From NCBI RefSeq assembly GCF_010183535.1, contig NW_026526153.1:1-64000 (forward strand): DNA of 64,000 nucleotides, written 5' to 3'. A model generated the notes under the pieces. The model ran no database searches. It was not told where the DNA came from and saw only the letters and a list, made by a program, of their open reading frames with translations. Both the position numbers and the translations under genes were made by a program. This stretch comes from Caenorhabditis remanei. Its lineage: Eukaryota > Nematoda > Chromadorea > Rhabditida > Rhabditidae. Position 1 is the stretch's first letter, and each line of letters starts with the position of its first letter. Shown in pieces: positions 1-11,548 of this stretch.

Positions 1-1036
1 TTCGAATAAAAATGAGCGGTTCACTCCAAAAAATAACGAAATCTCAGCCGCATCTTCAATTTTCATACATATTCTCAAGAGAAACTTAATTTATAGAGCA
101 ATTCGAACAGAATCGGTTGCAAAAGCAATCAAATACGTCAGAATTTCGTTAAAAGTAGCGTTAAAAATCAGAAAAATATGCATAAATATTCAAATTTCAA
201 TGTGCTAATAACATCCGTATGAATAAAAACATTTCCCTGCACCAATACTCTAAAGAAGAAGACGTTATCACTCGTTCAGAGCACCAATTACTTCATTAAA
301 CAACTACCAAAACTCTCAGCACACACGACGGAATAAAAATGGTCTCAATCTGGTTAAAAAAAATCGAATCCCTTCGTAATAACACATCCGACACAAGTGC
401 ACTGTCAAAATAGACTCCGAAAACCATTCATTTCTGCTTATATCCGTCGTTAATGGACATAAAACTCTGAATTTCTGAAAATCGTTCTGAAAATGGAGTC
501 CATTCATCTTTACACATGTCATTTTCAAAAATCCCCTTCAATTAATCGATAATCATCGTGTGATAGTAGTGCGTAGCGCGCACGCTCCTCGAACGCACAA
601 GACGCTCCTTAAAGCACAAGTGTATGAACAACGCATAAGTGTATAACAGACGCAACACAATTCAAAGGCGCACGCTCTACAGTAGTTTTCAAAACATAAA
701 AAATGAGCAATAATTTCGAAATTCGAAAATAACATTACATTCTCTCAGCAGTTTAATCGCATAACTTTATTTACCTTTTTTTCGAAAATCCCATCGAATT
801 TCTTCAATCAACTGTTTACTACTCTCATCCCTATCTCTCTCCACACTCAAATAAAACAAAACAAAACAAAACAAAACATAAACGAGCAATAATTTCGAAA
901 TTCAAAAAGAACCTTTCACTCTATCAGCGGTTTAACCGCATATATTTTTTCTCTCGAAAATTTCATCAAGTTTTTTCGAACAACCTGTTTCCTATTCTCA
1001 TCCCAACACTCTCTCTCTCCTTTTCCAACTGAACAG
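1..1036. other. AT-rich non-coding DNA with an imperfect duplication
   Basis: I see no credible gene here. About 699-840 and 878-1020 are an imperfect tandem duplication: both contain GAGCAATAATTTCGAAATTC, a 'cagcrgtttaaycgcata' block, a stretch of TTTTTTCGAAAAT and a CTCATCCC pyrimidine tract. A short (CAAAA)n run lies between them at about 850-879. The short minus-strand open frames are low-complexity and look accidental. The stretch may be the decayed 5' part of the retrotransposon that carries the Gag at 2319, but I could not match it to the 3' LTR. Confidence 0.4.
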
Positions 1037-1697
1037 ATGTCTACCGAGTCTTCTCCATCGAACACAACGCACAACAACGTCGGAACAAAAAGGAGAAAAA
1101 GTCTCCAAAGTAAGTATTTCTTTCAAAATTATCAAAAAATCAATATGAAAAAAGATCAAAAAGCTAAGAAATATTTCGAAATAGTTAGAATTCTCACTTA
1201 AAAAGCCGTATTAACGAGCGATCATCTTAAATCAATACTCAATAGCTAGAAATTATGTCAGTTTAGTAAACATTCATCAACGTATTAGCTATATCTGTCG
1301 ACTACAACAATAATCGACTAATAATAATTATCAACCAGCCCGAATTAACAATATTCGAAGCCCAATTACCATAATTCACAACGCATTAACATAAGTCATC
1401 CTCTCTAAATCTCTCTCTTTCCCTCTACTATCTCCCTAGTTCTCTTCTCCACTCTTCCTCTTTATTTTCTCTATTCTCTTAGTTCCTCTTAACCCATAAA
1501 CCTATTCAAGTCCACTTTCACCCCAAACCCGAACATAACTGCTGATAAAGAACACAGCAGAATTCACCAAACATAATATAATCGCTGACAAATCACCCAG
1601 CACGAAATAAAAACATCGACTGAAACACGTCGCTTCCGTAATTAACACATCTGTTTTACAGATCAACCGATTCGTCCACCGATTCCAACCGGACGAT
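1037..1697 (+). CDS. Possible two-exon micro-gene, unknown
   Basis: An ATG at 1037 opens a short hydrophilic exon (starts MSTESSPSN, ends in a basic KRRKSLQ) that runs into a clean GTAAGT donor near 1110. The first good acceptor in phase is TTTTACAG at about 1660, after which the frame adds about a dozen residues rich in proline and arginine and stops near 1697. The product would be about 36 residues with no recognised domain. The splice signals are good but the intron (about 550 bp) is long for this window and the peptide is tiny. It may equally be the leader of a retrotransposon transcript. Treat it as weak. Confidence 0.2.
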
Positions 1698-2318
1698 GAA
1701 GTCACCGTGACAAAGCAAGTCACTTCCACCCCTTCCTCTTCCTATAGTAATCTTTTATCAGTTTCCCCACAATTTTTTCTTCCCTCTTTTTTCATGTTAA
1801 CCCCCTGTTTTTCTTTTTCATGTAGGCACAAGCCCACGGTTTAAAATAAACCAAACAAGTTGAACACTTAGTCAACACGTCCTTTTTCTTATGTTACACT
1901 AGACCGCTCCTGCAAAGGATGTCTAATTTTTATAGTTGGGCCTCTCCCGCCCATGGACGCCCCCCGGTTAAAAGTAGGATCAGCTACCAATAGTTAAAGG
2001 ATAACACCAACAAGACACACTATGCAGAGAGACAAGGGTTTGTGGAGTCGACACCACGAAACCTTAGGCAACTCTCTCTCATTAGCCCTTCTGCGCAGAA
2101 GGGATAAATCTTGACACAATCCACCGTAACTCGAGATACGAACTATTGATACCTGACGACTGCTACTCTGTGATGCAAAACCTCTATGTTTCTACACCGC
2201 TGTGTTTCGTTTTCTCTCTTTCCCTTTCTCCCTCTTCTCGTTCGGTCGTAAAGATCTCTCCCCCCTCTAATCTATATGTTTCCAGAATCTCAACAGTTTT
2301 TCGTGCTCTCTCTCCAAC

Positions 2319-4446
2319 ATGGCTCCAGGTCCCCCCGCTCCTCCTCCTCGCACCGCGAGACAAAGGATCGGAACGATCCAGAGCTATGTTACTTCCTTCG
2401 ACAAACAAATCGACAAGGTCATCGATGGAGCAAGACTGTGGCAGCGAGACCAAAAAGTCATCCGCGACCAAGAAGCTTCGGAAGGCGGTCAACAACATGA
2501 TGTGGATCGCGTCCATGCGCCTCGGATCGCAGAGTCCCTGCAACGGATGCTGCAACAAGTCGGTGAGCTTCCTGTTCTCTTAGGGAACAAGGTATCTGAC
2601 GCTAAGTCTAAAGCATTCGAGTCAGGATCCGACCCAGAAGAAGTCGAGTCATTAGGACTCGCACTGGTATCTAGTTATGCTCCGATCCTGAATGAAAAGA
2701 AAGCAATCATAGCAGATCTGCTTACAATTCTAACTGCTTACACTGTGTCTTATGAGTTAAATGTCAGCGTTCCAGTTTCTCCAGAAGAAATCTTGGAGGA
2801 AATGGAACGCTCCTTCGAGGAGTCCAGTCTCCAAGAAGAAGAGAACGAGTTATCACCAACTCTTAGCTCTGTATCACCCACACCATCCACCAGCCCACCT
2901 ACTCACCATATCACCAGCCCACCAACTCACCCAAACCATACACCACAACCAGAAACAAATACCCAAAAGGAGTATAACTCGGCCCACCATCAGCCACACC
3001 AGATCCCAGAAACACCAATTCTTATGACTACGGGAGGAAACTTCCATAACCAAGAAAATACCAGAACATCCGAAAAAATATCGGACAATTACTTCAATGC
3101 AAACTTCCGCAATCCAAACGTACAACAACTTTTCGATAACACCAGAAACTACAGCACCCACCTACCACAACACGCGCAAAGACAACCAAACAACACCGAA
3201 TACTCCAAGCTACCCGAGCACTCAGCATACAGAGGAAACTCTCAAGACGCTCGTAAGACTCAGAACCCAGACAACAATCCAACACGTTCAAAAATTCACA
3301 ACACTGAATACTACTCAAATCAACAACAAATTCCACATAACTATCAAAGGTTCTCGAATGAGTCCAACCAACAACTAGACTCAGAAGTGAACAAAAACAT
3401 TGAAGCGGCGATAAGCCAACAGAGACCAGCCACGTGCGAACTCTGCGAAGGAAGACATCATCTCTCCACCTGCACGGTGGATAAAGACACACTCAGAAGA
3501 TACTGTGTGAACACAAACAGGTGCATGGAGTGCACATCCCTCCTTCACACCTATCACAACTGTCCTCTGCGTCAGTTAAAAAATGAAGAGGCCGAAAGGC
3601 AACTACGGGAGAAAGAAATGGAGCTGAGCCTACTCAAGAACTCCAACTCAGCGGAAAATCACGCTCCAACCGCGACGTCAACTCCGAAACCGGAAAGGGC
3701 TCAGTCAATGCACGAGAGCTTCCTACCAGAACCGAAGAAGAAAGCATCCCATTACAAACCGAACGAAAACCAAAGACAAAGAAAAGATTCCGATGAAGAA
3801 TCCGTTCAAGAAGAACGAAACAGAGTTCCAAGATACATGAGCAGCGCACAGAGTTTACAACTGCTCGACCATTTCCGACACTGCACACCATTCTCTGGAG
3901 ACAAGTCATATTACCCCAAATTCCGAACACTATTCAACAAAATAGTAACGCTAGGAGACACTGATCTCGATATTGCCAGAGACATTCTGCTCGAAAAGGT
4001 TACTGGACAAGCCGCTGTACATCGTTCTCCTCGTAACGGATGCAACAAAAGCAATCCGAGCTACATTCCAGAGCTTAGACAAAGTCTACATGGACCATGT
4101 GAGCGTCACCAGTCTCGCACGAGATCTGGAAAACGTGAGAGTACCATCCGACAGCTCAGCAAACTTCACACACCACCTCTGTGTAGCAAGACAACTCTAC
4201 GATCGCATTAACGAAGCCGACCCAGAGTTCTTCACATACCACCACACTTTAGCTCTGCTGGCAAAAATGCCGTACCCAGTACGACAACGATGCGCAGTGA
4301 AAAGAGAAAATAGAACAATCACACCTGAATACGTGTTCGAAAAAGCAGATTCGTTTCTCAGTGAAATGCTAGCTGATGAAGAACTAACAGGAAAGTGTCC
4401 AGAAAATGATGGTCTGAATTCACACGGACTAGGTTCCACCGACTAA
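2319..4446 (+). pseudogene. BEL/Pao-like Gag, frameshifted, no Pol
   Basis: The N-terminal part (2319 to about 4010) starts MAPGPPAPPP, has a BEL-Gag-like coiled N-terminus, then a long Gln/Asn/Pro/Thr-rich linker (roughly residues 180-350), then two zinc-knuckle-like modules (CELCEGRHHLSTC at about 3438; CMECTSLLHTYHNC at about 3523). A domain resembling the retrotransposon Gag family DUF1759 follows (PFSGDKSYYPKFRTLFNK, about 3890). Near 4010 the similarity moves to another frame that runs to a stop at 4444-4446, so one small indel breaks the gene. No protease, RT, RNase H or integrase follows before the probable LTR, so this is a Gag-only or internally deleted copy. Zinc knuckles placed before the DUF1759-like domain are the reverse of the BEL copy at 32175. 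The family call rests on pattern recognition; gypsy-type Gag is the alternative. Confidence 0.6.
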
Positions 4447-4478
4447 TTTTATAGCCGGACCTTTGCCCCGGGGGGGAG

Positions 4479-5265
4479 TGTTGTGGAATTATTCATTCCA
4501 CAAGTCGTACTCTTGCATAATAAATACTAAATACAATAATATAAAAATATCTGATCCAAATCAGTAAAAGGAGCAAAGCTCCGTCCTTCTAACACCCCTT
4601 TTCAGCTTCCCCGTCGTCCTTTTCCCTGGAATCGCCTCCTTCTGTTTTCCTCTTCACTGTCCCGCTGCATCCGCGCTCTGCTGGACACTTCGCTGCGTCG
4701 CGACTCACTTGTCATGAGATGGGCTGCCGTCAACGGAGGCAGGTTCGAATCGGTTGAGATGACGACGGATCCTGTCACGCCCCTCCTTTTTTATCCCTTT
4801 TTTTCCCTAATTTAATATGTTTTCCACCTTTCATTATCTTTAATTAATTTAGTCCCTTTAACTGTAAAATTCCCCCTGTTCCCGTAGCAACCAAGAAAGC
4901 CCACAACAACGTGGCAAATGACTGGCCTAAAATTCCTTATAAAATCATTACATTTATGACGCAAATCACCACGCGTACACTTTTCCACAATAATAAATCT
5001 TTATAATTTCCACCAATTCTTCGTTCTCTCTCTCTCTTTTCAGGTTATTCTCATCTTCATACACTTAGGCCTAAATTCACTATAAACTTAGTCTTTTCTC
5101 TATCTTTCTTCTAATCACACACTCTCTTAGTCCTCTCGTCACCGTCTCTCCTTACTATCTTCGTCGTCTCTTCGTTCCCTTCACTTCCTCTCCGTTAACC
5201 ATCACTCTTCCTGTCTACCCTGCCTGACTTGTGCTCCTAAAGGGACTAACCCTTCCTTTATGGGC
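4479..5265 (+). repeat. Probable 3' LTR of the Gag-only element
   Basis: The Gag stop is followed by a G-rich polypurine tract (about 4470-4478) and then TGTTGTGGAATTATTC, which contains the perfect hairpin GTGGAAT-TATTC-ATTCCAC. This is the expected layout of a polypurine tract followed by the TG start of an LTR. Inside are TATAAAA at about 4937 and AATAAA-like signals. The right end is uncertain: homology cannot fix it because no matching 5' LTR was found, and satellite DNA starts at 5271. A short stretch at about 1926-1965 (TTTTTATAGTTGGGCC then CCCCCCGG) resembles the Gag-LTR junction at 4446-4475, but not enough to define a 5' LTR. Confidence 0.45.
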
Positions 5266-5270
5266 ACAAA

Positions 5271-8200
5271 ACTATGTGCAAATGAAAGAGCGTGTTTGTT
5301 TCTATCAAAACATGTACTGATCCTAATTATAACTGTTATTCTATGACTCAGACAACTCAATGAGAGTCAAAAACGACAGAAAACCTCATTTTCAGCCGAA
5401 AATTGGTGATTCTGGTCAATTTTTTCCTATTCTTAAAACAGTACAGCTTTGTGGCTATGTGCAGATGAAAGAGCGTGTTTGTTTCTATCAAAACATGTAC
5501 TGATCCTAATTATAACTGTTATTCTATGACTCAGACAACTCAATGAGAGTCAAAAACGACAGAAAACCTCATTTTCAGCCGAAAATTGGTGATTCTGGTC
5601 AATTTTTTCCTATTCTTAAAACAGTACAGCTTTGTGGCTATGTGCAAATGAAAGAGCGTGTTTGTTTCTATCAAAACATGTACTGATCCTAATTATAACT
5701 GTTGTTCTATGACTCAGACAACTCAATGAGAGTCAAAAACGACAGAAAACCTCATTTTCAGCCGAAAATTGGTGATTCTGGTCAATTTTTTCCTATTCTT
5801 AAAACAGTACAGCTTTGTGGCTATGTGCAAATGAAAGAGCGTGTTTGTTTCTATCAAAACATGTACTGATCCTAATTATAACTGTTATTCTATGACTCAG
5901 ACAACTCAATGAGAGTCAAAAACGACAGAAAACCTCATTTTCAGCCGAAAATTGGTGATTCTGGTCCATTTTTTCCTATTCTTAAAACAGTACAGCTTTG
6001 TGGCTATGTGCAAATGAAAGAGCGTGTTTGTTTCTATCAAAACATGTACTGATCCTAATTGTAACTGTTATTCTATGACTCAGACAACTCAATGAGAGTC
6101 AAAAACGACAGAAAACCTCATTTTCAGCCGAAAATTGGTGATTCTGGTCAATTTTTTCCTATTCTTAAAACAGTACAGATTTGTGGCTATGTGCAGATGA
6201 AAGAGCGTGTTTGTTTCTATCAAAACATGTACTGATCCTAATTATAACTGTTATTCTATGACTCAGACAACTCAATGAGAGTCAAAAACGACAGAAAACC
6301 TCATTTTCAGCCGAAAATTGGTGATTCTGGTCAATTTTTTCCTATTCTTAAAACAGTACAGCTTTGTGGCTATGTGCAAATGAAAGAGCGTGTTTGTTTC
6401 TATCAAAACATGTACTGATCCTAATTATAACTGTTATTCTATGACTCAGACAACTCAATGAGAGTCAAAAACGACAGAAAACCTCATTTTCAGCCGAAAA
6501 TTGGTGATTCTGGTCAATTTTTTCCTATTCTTAAAACAGTACAGCTTTGTGGCTATGTGCAAATGAAAGAGCGTGTTTGTTTCTATCAAAACATGTACTG
6601 ATCCTAATTATAACTGTTATTCTATGACTCAGACAACTCAATGAGAGTCAAAAACGACAGAAAACCTCATTTTCAGCCGAAAATTGGTGATTCTGGTCCA
6701 TTTTTTCCTATTCTTAAAACAGTACAGCTTTGTGGCTATGTGCAAATGAAAGAGCGTGTTTGTTTCTATCAAAACATGTACTGATCCTAATTGTAACTGT
6801 TATTCTATGACTCAGACAACTCAATGAGAGTCAAAAACGACAGAAAACCTCATTTTCAGCCGAAAATTGGTGATTCTGGTCAATTTTTTCCTATTCTTAA
6901 AACAGTACAGATTTGTGGCTATGTGCAGATGAAAGAGCGTGTTTGTTTCTATCAAAACATGTACTGATCCTAATTATAACTGTTATTCTATGACTCAGAC
7001 AACTCAATGAGAGTCAAAAACGACAGAAAACCTCATTTTCAGCCGAAAATTGGTGATTCTGGTCAATTTTTTCCTATTCTTAAAACAGTACAGCTTTGTG
7101 GCTATGTGCAGATGAAAGAGCGTGTTTGTTTCTATCAAAACATGTACTGATCCTAATTATAACTGTTATTCTATGACTCAGACAACTCAATGAGAGTCAA
7201 AAACGACAGAAAACCTCATTTTCAGCCGAAAATTGGTGATTCTGGTCAATTTTTTCCTATTCTTAAAACAGTACAGCTTTGTGGCTATGTGCAGATGAAA
7301 GAGCGTGTTTGTTTCTATCAAAACATGTACTGATCCTAATTATAACTGTTATTCTATGACTCAGACAACTCAATGAGAGTCAAAAACGACAGAAAACCTC
7401 ATTTTCAGCCGAAAATTGGTGATTCTGGTCAATTTTTTCCTATTCTTAAAACAGTACAGCTTTGTGGCTATGTGCAGATGAAAGAGCGTGTTTGTTTCTA
7501 TCAAAACATGTACTGATCCTAATTATAACTGTTATTCTATGACTCAGACAACTCAATGAGAGTCAAAAACGACAGAAAACCTCATTTTCAGCCGAAAATT
7601 GGTGATTCTGGTCAATTTTTTCCTATTCTTAAAACAGTACAGCTTTGTGGCTATGTGCAGATGAAAGAGCGTGTTTGTTTCTATCAAAACATGTACTGAT
7701 CCTAATTGTAACTGTTATTCTATGACTCAGACAACTCAATGAGAGTCAAAAACGACAGAAAACCTCATTTTCAGCCGAAAATTGGTGATTCTGGTCAATT
7801 TTTTCCTATTCTTAAAACAGTACAGCTTTGTGGCTATGTGCAGATGAAAGAGCGTGTTTGTTTCTATCAAAACATGTACTGATCCTAATTATAACTGTTA
7901 TTCTATGACTCAGACAACTCAATGAGAGTCAAAAACGACAGAAAACCTCATTTTCAGCCGAAAATTGGTGATTCTGGTCAATTTTTTCCTATTCTTAAAA
8001 CAGTACAGCTTTGTGGCTATGTGCAGATGAAAGAGCGTGTTTGTTTCTATCAAAACATGTACTGATCCTAATTATAACTGTTATTCTATGACTCAGACAA
8101 CTCAATGAGAGTCAAAAACGACAGAAAACCTCATTTTCAGCCGAAAATTGGTGATTCTGGTCAATTTTTTCCTATTCTTAAAACAGTACAGATTTGTGGC

Positions 8201-8653
8201 TATGTGCAGATGAAAGAGCGTGTTTGTTTCTATCAAAACATGTACTGATCCTAATTATAACTGTTATTCTATGACTCAGACAACTCAATGAGAGTCAAAA
8301 ACGACAGAAAACCTCATTTTCAGCCGAAAATTGGTGATTCTGGTCAATTTTTTCCTATTCTTAAAACAGTACAGATTTGTGGCTATGTGCAGATGAAAGA
8401 GCGTGTTTGTTTCTATCAAAACATGTACTGATCCTAATTATAACTGTTATTCTATGACTCAGACAACTCAATGAGAGTCAAAAACGACAGAAAACCTCAT
8501 TTTCAGCCGAAAATTGGTGATTCTGGTCAATTTTTTCCTATTCTTAAAACAGTACAGATTTGTGGCTATGTGCAGATGAAAGAGCGTGTTTGTTTCTATC
8601 AAAACATGTACTGATCCTAATTATAACTGTTATTCTATGACTCAGACAACTCA
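5271..8653 (+). repeat. 183-bp satellite array A, left copy (about 18.5 units)
   Basis: The phrase ATGAAAGAGCGTGTTTG recurs at 5282, 5465, 5648, 5831 and onward, a constant 183-bp period. Units are nearly identical, differing at a few diagnostic sites (aaatg/agatg; ggtcaatt/ggtccatt; aattataac/aattgtaac; cagctttg/cagatttg). No open reading frame spans a unit. The same satellite occurs in reverse orientation from 21474 to 28900, so it belongs to the large inverted structure, and a diverged relative with the same period starts at 60577. The array ends at 8653 inside a unit, directly before the left arm. Confidence 0.98.
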
Positions 8654-9239
8654 CTTTACATTTCAAGCATATCACTTTATAGACAAGGTTTTAAGTTATG
8701 GGTGCGGAAATTCAGGTTTCTGAAAATTCTGAAACGATGCACAACTATCCTTTTGCGTTTATGCTCTTGCGAAGTTATGTTTCGTATGCTCTTGCGAAGT
8801 TATGTTTCGTATGCTCTTGCGAAGTCATGTTTCATATGCTCTTGCGAAGTCATGTGAACTTCATTTCATTTCATATTCATTACGTCATTGTTCCCAGAAA
8901 ATTTCTCAACTTCCGTTCAACTTCAATTGGTTCAGGTTAGAGACTATCACCCTGTATGCAGCTACAAAAACTGGACGACGATCATTGTAGTTAACCCCCA
9001 AATAGAGACCAACGAGACAACTTACTCAGATGTACGCAAAATTGGCTACACAGTTCTACAGTTCCAGAAATATATAGAGTAGTGATGAGGATGCTACACC
9101 AACAATGCAACACTTTCAAACAGTCCCACTTTTCATTACTCATTATTTACGCAAGACACAAACCTACACCTTCGTTCAAAAAAAAAAAGAGGTGTGCACA
9201 CAAGAAGTATATATAGACCAAGAACGAAAATTATCAAAT
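8654..9239. repeat. Outer end of Element 1 left arm with 25-bp repeats
   Basis: This is the start of the left inverted arm; homology to the right arm begins near 8670 (ATCACTTTATAGAC). Four tandem copies of a 25-bp unit, TATGCTCTTGCGAAGTTATG plus TTTCG, lie at about 8763-8855, while the right arm has essentially one. The short plus-strand open frames here are by-products of that repeat. The rest looks like the 3' flank of the minus-strand gene ending at 9240. Confidence 0.6.
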
Positions 9240-9790
9240 TCACAGATTGTGTTCCTTCTTGAGTGATGGGCAATCGTGCTGGAAGAACTTCATGTTTTTC
9301 TGGGCAATGAGATGAGAACGACACACGGTGCATAGAGCGAGAGCTGGAATTTGAAAATTGAAACTTTTGAAGTTTTGATACAAGTAAACTCACGAATCTG
9401 GATCATTCCATCTTCAACCTTGACAGTTTCGCGGGTCGAATTGAACTTTTTGCATGGGACACACATATAGACGATGAGGGGGTCCAATCCTTTGAAAAGA
9501 CGTTCCGGCATAACATTGGCTTGATCCTCAGTAGGAATAATTGACTCGGCAGCCTTCTCATATAACCACTATAAACAGAATCATACAGATTTTTCTACGA
9601 ATTAAGGTCAACTCACATGCTTAGCACCAGATTTTTCACTTTCATGGGCAACGAGCTTCTTTTTTGGAATCTTCTTCTTCGCCGGTGCATGGTTAGTCTC
9701 TTCGTCATCTTCAAAATACGGACGCTTCTCACGTTGACCATTCATCTTGGGCTTAGTAGGAGTACCATAATCGGATAGAGTACCAGACAT
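9240..9790 (-). CDS. Small C4-type zinc-finger protein (Element 1 arm gene A, intact copy)
   Basis: Three exons fit good splice sites: 9790-9617, 9568-9394 and 9343-9240, giving about 150 residues and a TGA stop. The N-terminus is hydrophilic, with the shared block YGTPTKPKMNGQRE and a lysine-rich stretch (KKKIPKKK) that looks like a nuclear signal. The C-terminal half has CVPC, then CTVC across the last intron, then H and C near the end (FFQHDCP), consistent with a zinc-binding module. The arm copy at 20113 keeps the same exon structure, which supports real coding. I do not recognise the family. Its position in both arms, next to polymerase, suggests a replication or regulatory helper, but that is inference. 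Confidence 0.65.
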
Positions 9791-10064
9791 TTCTGAAAAT
9801 CACACTAAATTTGGAGGGAAACATTTATCAAGACCAGAAAGCACTACAGTAGAAGCATATGAAAGTCGGAAAAGTGAAGATGCAAATGAGAAAGTGATAA
9901 GTACATCACGCTTAAATACGTGTCTGAAAACATGAGTCATCCACAAAAAGGGGAGGGTCAACTTGAAAAATTCAATTAAGCAAGGTCCAGGTGAAGCATG
10001 AATCATCAACAGCAGGAGAAATTTTTGCACAAAGTGGACGACTGAAGAACAATGAGCAAACAAA

Positions 10065-10340
10065 CTAGGATTTTGCTTGAATGTGGATGGTAGGCATGGA
10101 ACCCTTGGCAAAGTTGAAAACGTAGGCTTCAGATTTCTTTTCAGGCTTTTCAGGCTTTTGAGTTGATGAGGATGTATAAAAGTACTGATCCAGACCATTT
10201 GAAGAAACCTGAACGATTTCGGGGTTTTTCAACTGTCAAGTGTTTGTAATCCTTACCACTCCAACTTGATCTTGGGTACTAGGTTGATATACATACCCTG
10301 AGCCCACTTCATTACTAACGGCTGGTTTTTGAATACCCAT
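10065..10340 (-). CDS. Conserved small arm gene B, unknown function (left copy)
   Basis: Two exons (10340-10257 and 10208-10065) joined by a 48-bp intron give about 75 residues beginning MGIQKPAVSNEVGSGY and ending MPTIHIQAKS. The right arm carries the same gene with the same intron. Substitutions between copies leave the frame open, and a repeat of the KPE-type codons changes length without breaking it, both hints of coding. In the left copy the frame stays open upstream to 10487 and would add a hydrophobic segment, but the right copy does not preserve that extension, so I chose the ATG at 10340. No recognised domain. Confidence 0.5.
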
Positions 10341-10960
10341 TGTGTTTTTGAATGAGCAGCTGCGATAAAACGCGATCACCACACTTGTCAGAGAGATGGT
10401 CAATGCAATCGTGGAGCAGAAGGAAATGAGAAGGAATGAAGATCTGGAAGCGGGTTCGAAATCATACAGTTTTCCAATGTGGTCCAAGGAGCTAATTCAC
10501 GAAGGAGTGTGTACGACAGTTCTCAAAAATGGGTCAGCAGTGCTTGACCGTACTCATGCATTAGACAGACATTTTGCCTATCGAAATAACGTTTGCTGAA
10601 TTGCAAAAGTAACTAACGTGGTTGGAAACAGTGATGTCCTGAAAAATGCATTATAAATTCAAGAATTGTAGAGTTCACGGAATTCTTTTCTGTATCTGAA
10701 CGAGCGCTAAACGAACTGAACGAAAAATAGAAATATTGTGCAGAGCAATGCATCCTGTGTGATCACGAAGAGAACCTTCACAAATTTGGAAATGTGAATA
10801 ATTCTGGGGTTGCCTTAACAAGGGTAGAAAACCCCGGAAACATGAAAACCTGAAGCATTCTCTCCAAGAACAGAAAATCAGACTCATGCACATGAAAACT
10901 GTGAGAAACGATGAAATGACACCAAACTCAACAATCGTAACGCAGAACAATTGGTTTTGA

Positions 10961-11058
10961 TGACTCATCAGAATTGAAAGTTTGAAAACCTTAAAGTGAC
11001 CTCTCGCGATGACTCATCAAGGATGACTCATCAAGGTTGACTCATCAATGATGACTCA
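10961..11058. promoter_or_regulatory. Cluster of five TGACTCA motifs
   Basis: TGACTCA occurs at 10961, 11010, 11024, 11038 and 11052, the last four spaced exactly 14 bp apart, with an inverted copy at about 11158. This heptamer is the classic bZIP (AP-1 type) site. The cluster lies between the minus-strand gene at 10340 and the plus-strand polymerase start at 11549. The right arm keeps the same cluster (about 18866-18920). A role in transcription is inferred from the motif and position. Confidence 0.5.
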
Positions 11059-11305
11059 CTGTTTCGAGGTTCAGCATATATTGGGATTTGCCGACAGAGC
11101 AAGGAATTCTACATACTCTGTGGAAACCATCCATGTTTCACTGAGAAACGATGGGAATGAGTCACCACACCGGGACACAAACTTCACATTTTCACCTAGT
11201 CTCCGATGGGTCAATGAAATAAGGAGAAATTTGAGCTATAACGACTGATTATGTGGCAAACCGACAAATCCTGGAGGGTAATTGAACACAACAGATGAGA
11301 ATGCA

Positions 11306-11320
11306 GGGGTATATAAGGAA
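11306..11320 (+). promoter_or_regulatory. TATA box of the polymerase gene (left arm)
   Basis: GGGTATATAAGG sits about 240 bp upstream of the ATG at 11549 and is preserved in the right arm (CCTTATATACCCC near 18606 on the plus strand). Between it and the ATG is a CATCATCAT-type low-complexity run, also preserved with small length changes. Confidence 0.45.
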
Positions 11321-11548
11321 ATCAGCACAACTCCAAAAACCATAACAAACTTCATTCCGAAGTGAACGTCACTGATTTTCTTGAAGCGACTTACCTTTAT
11401 CTTCATCATCATCATCATCGTCAATTCCACCATTGTCTTGATTCTCATCCTCATCAACCCAACCTTGTCTTGATTTCCATCAACATCATCATCATCATCA
11501 ACCACATCAATACAGTCCTTGTCTTAATTTTCAAGAAGATCTACAACC

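Noticed and set aside
1926..1965. 5' LTR end or primer site of the Gag-only element
   Set aside because: Only a short resemblance to the Gag-LTR junction at 4446-4475; no 400-800 bp direct repeat of the 3' LTR could be found upstream.
2146..2583. 145-codon frame starting at 2146
   Set aside because: It overlaps the Gag start in another frame and is rich in Ser/Pro/Leu from pyrimidine tracts; a shadow of the Gag region.
4690..4765. tRNA gene suggested by AGGTTCGAATCGG near 4740
   Set aside because: A B-box-like phrase is present but I could not form acceptor, D and anticodon arms; it lies inside a probable LTR.
5271..8653. CRISPR-like array
   Set aside because: The whole 183-bp unit repeats with no unique spacers, and the context is eukaryotic.
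10396..10599. 67-codon plus-strand frame in the left arm
   Set aside because: The frame is not kept in the inverted copy of the right arm and overlaps the upstream region of gene B.
11236..11505. Asp/Met-rich frame (VDDDDDVDG, MMMMM) upstream of polymerase
   Set aside because: It comes from a CATCATCAT run that changes length between arms; better explained as a leader or promoter region.
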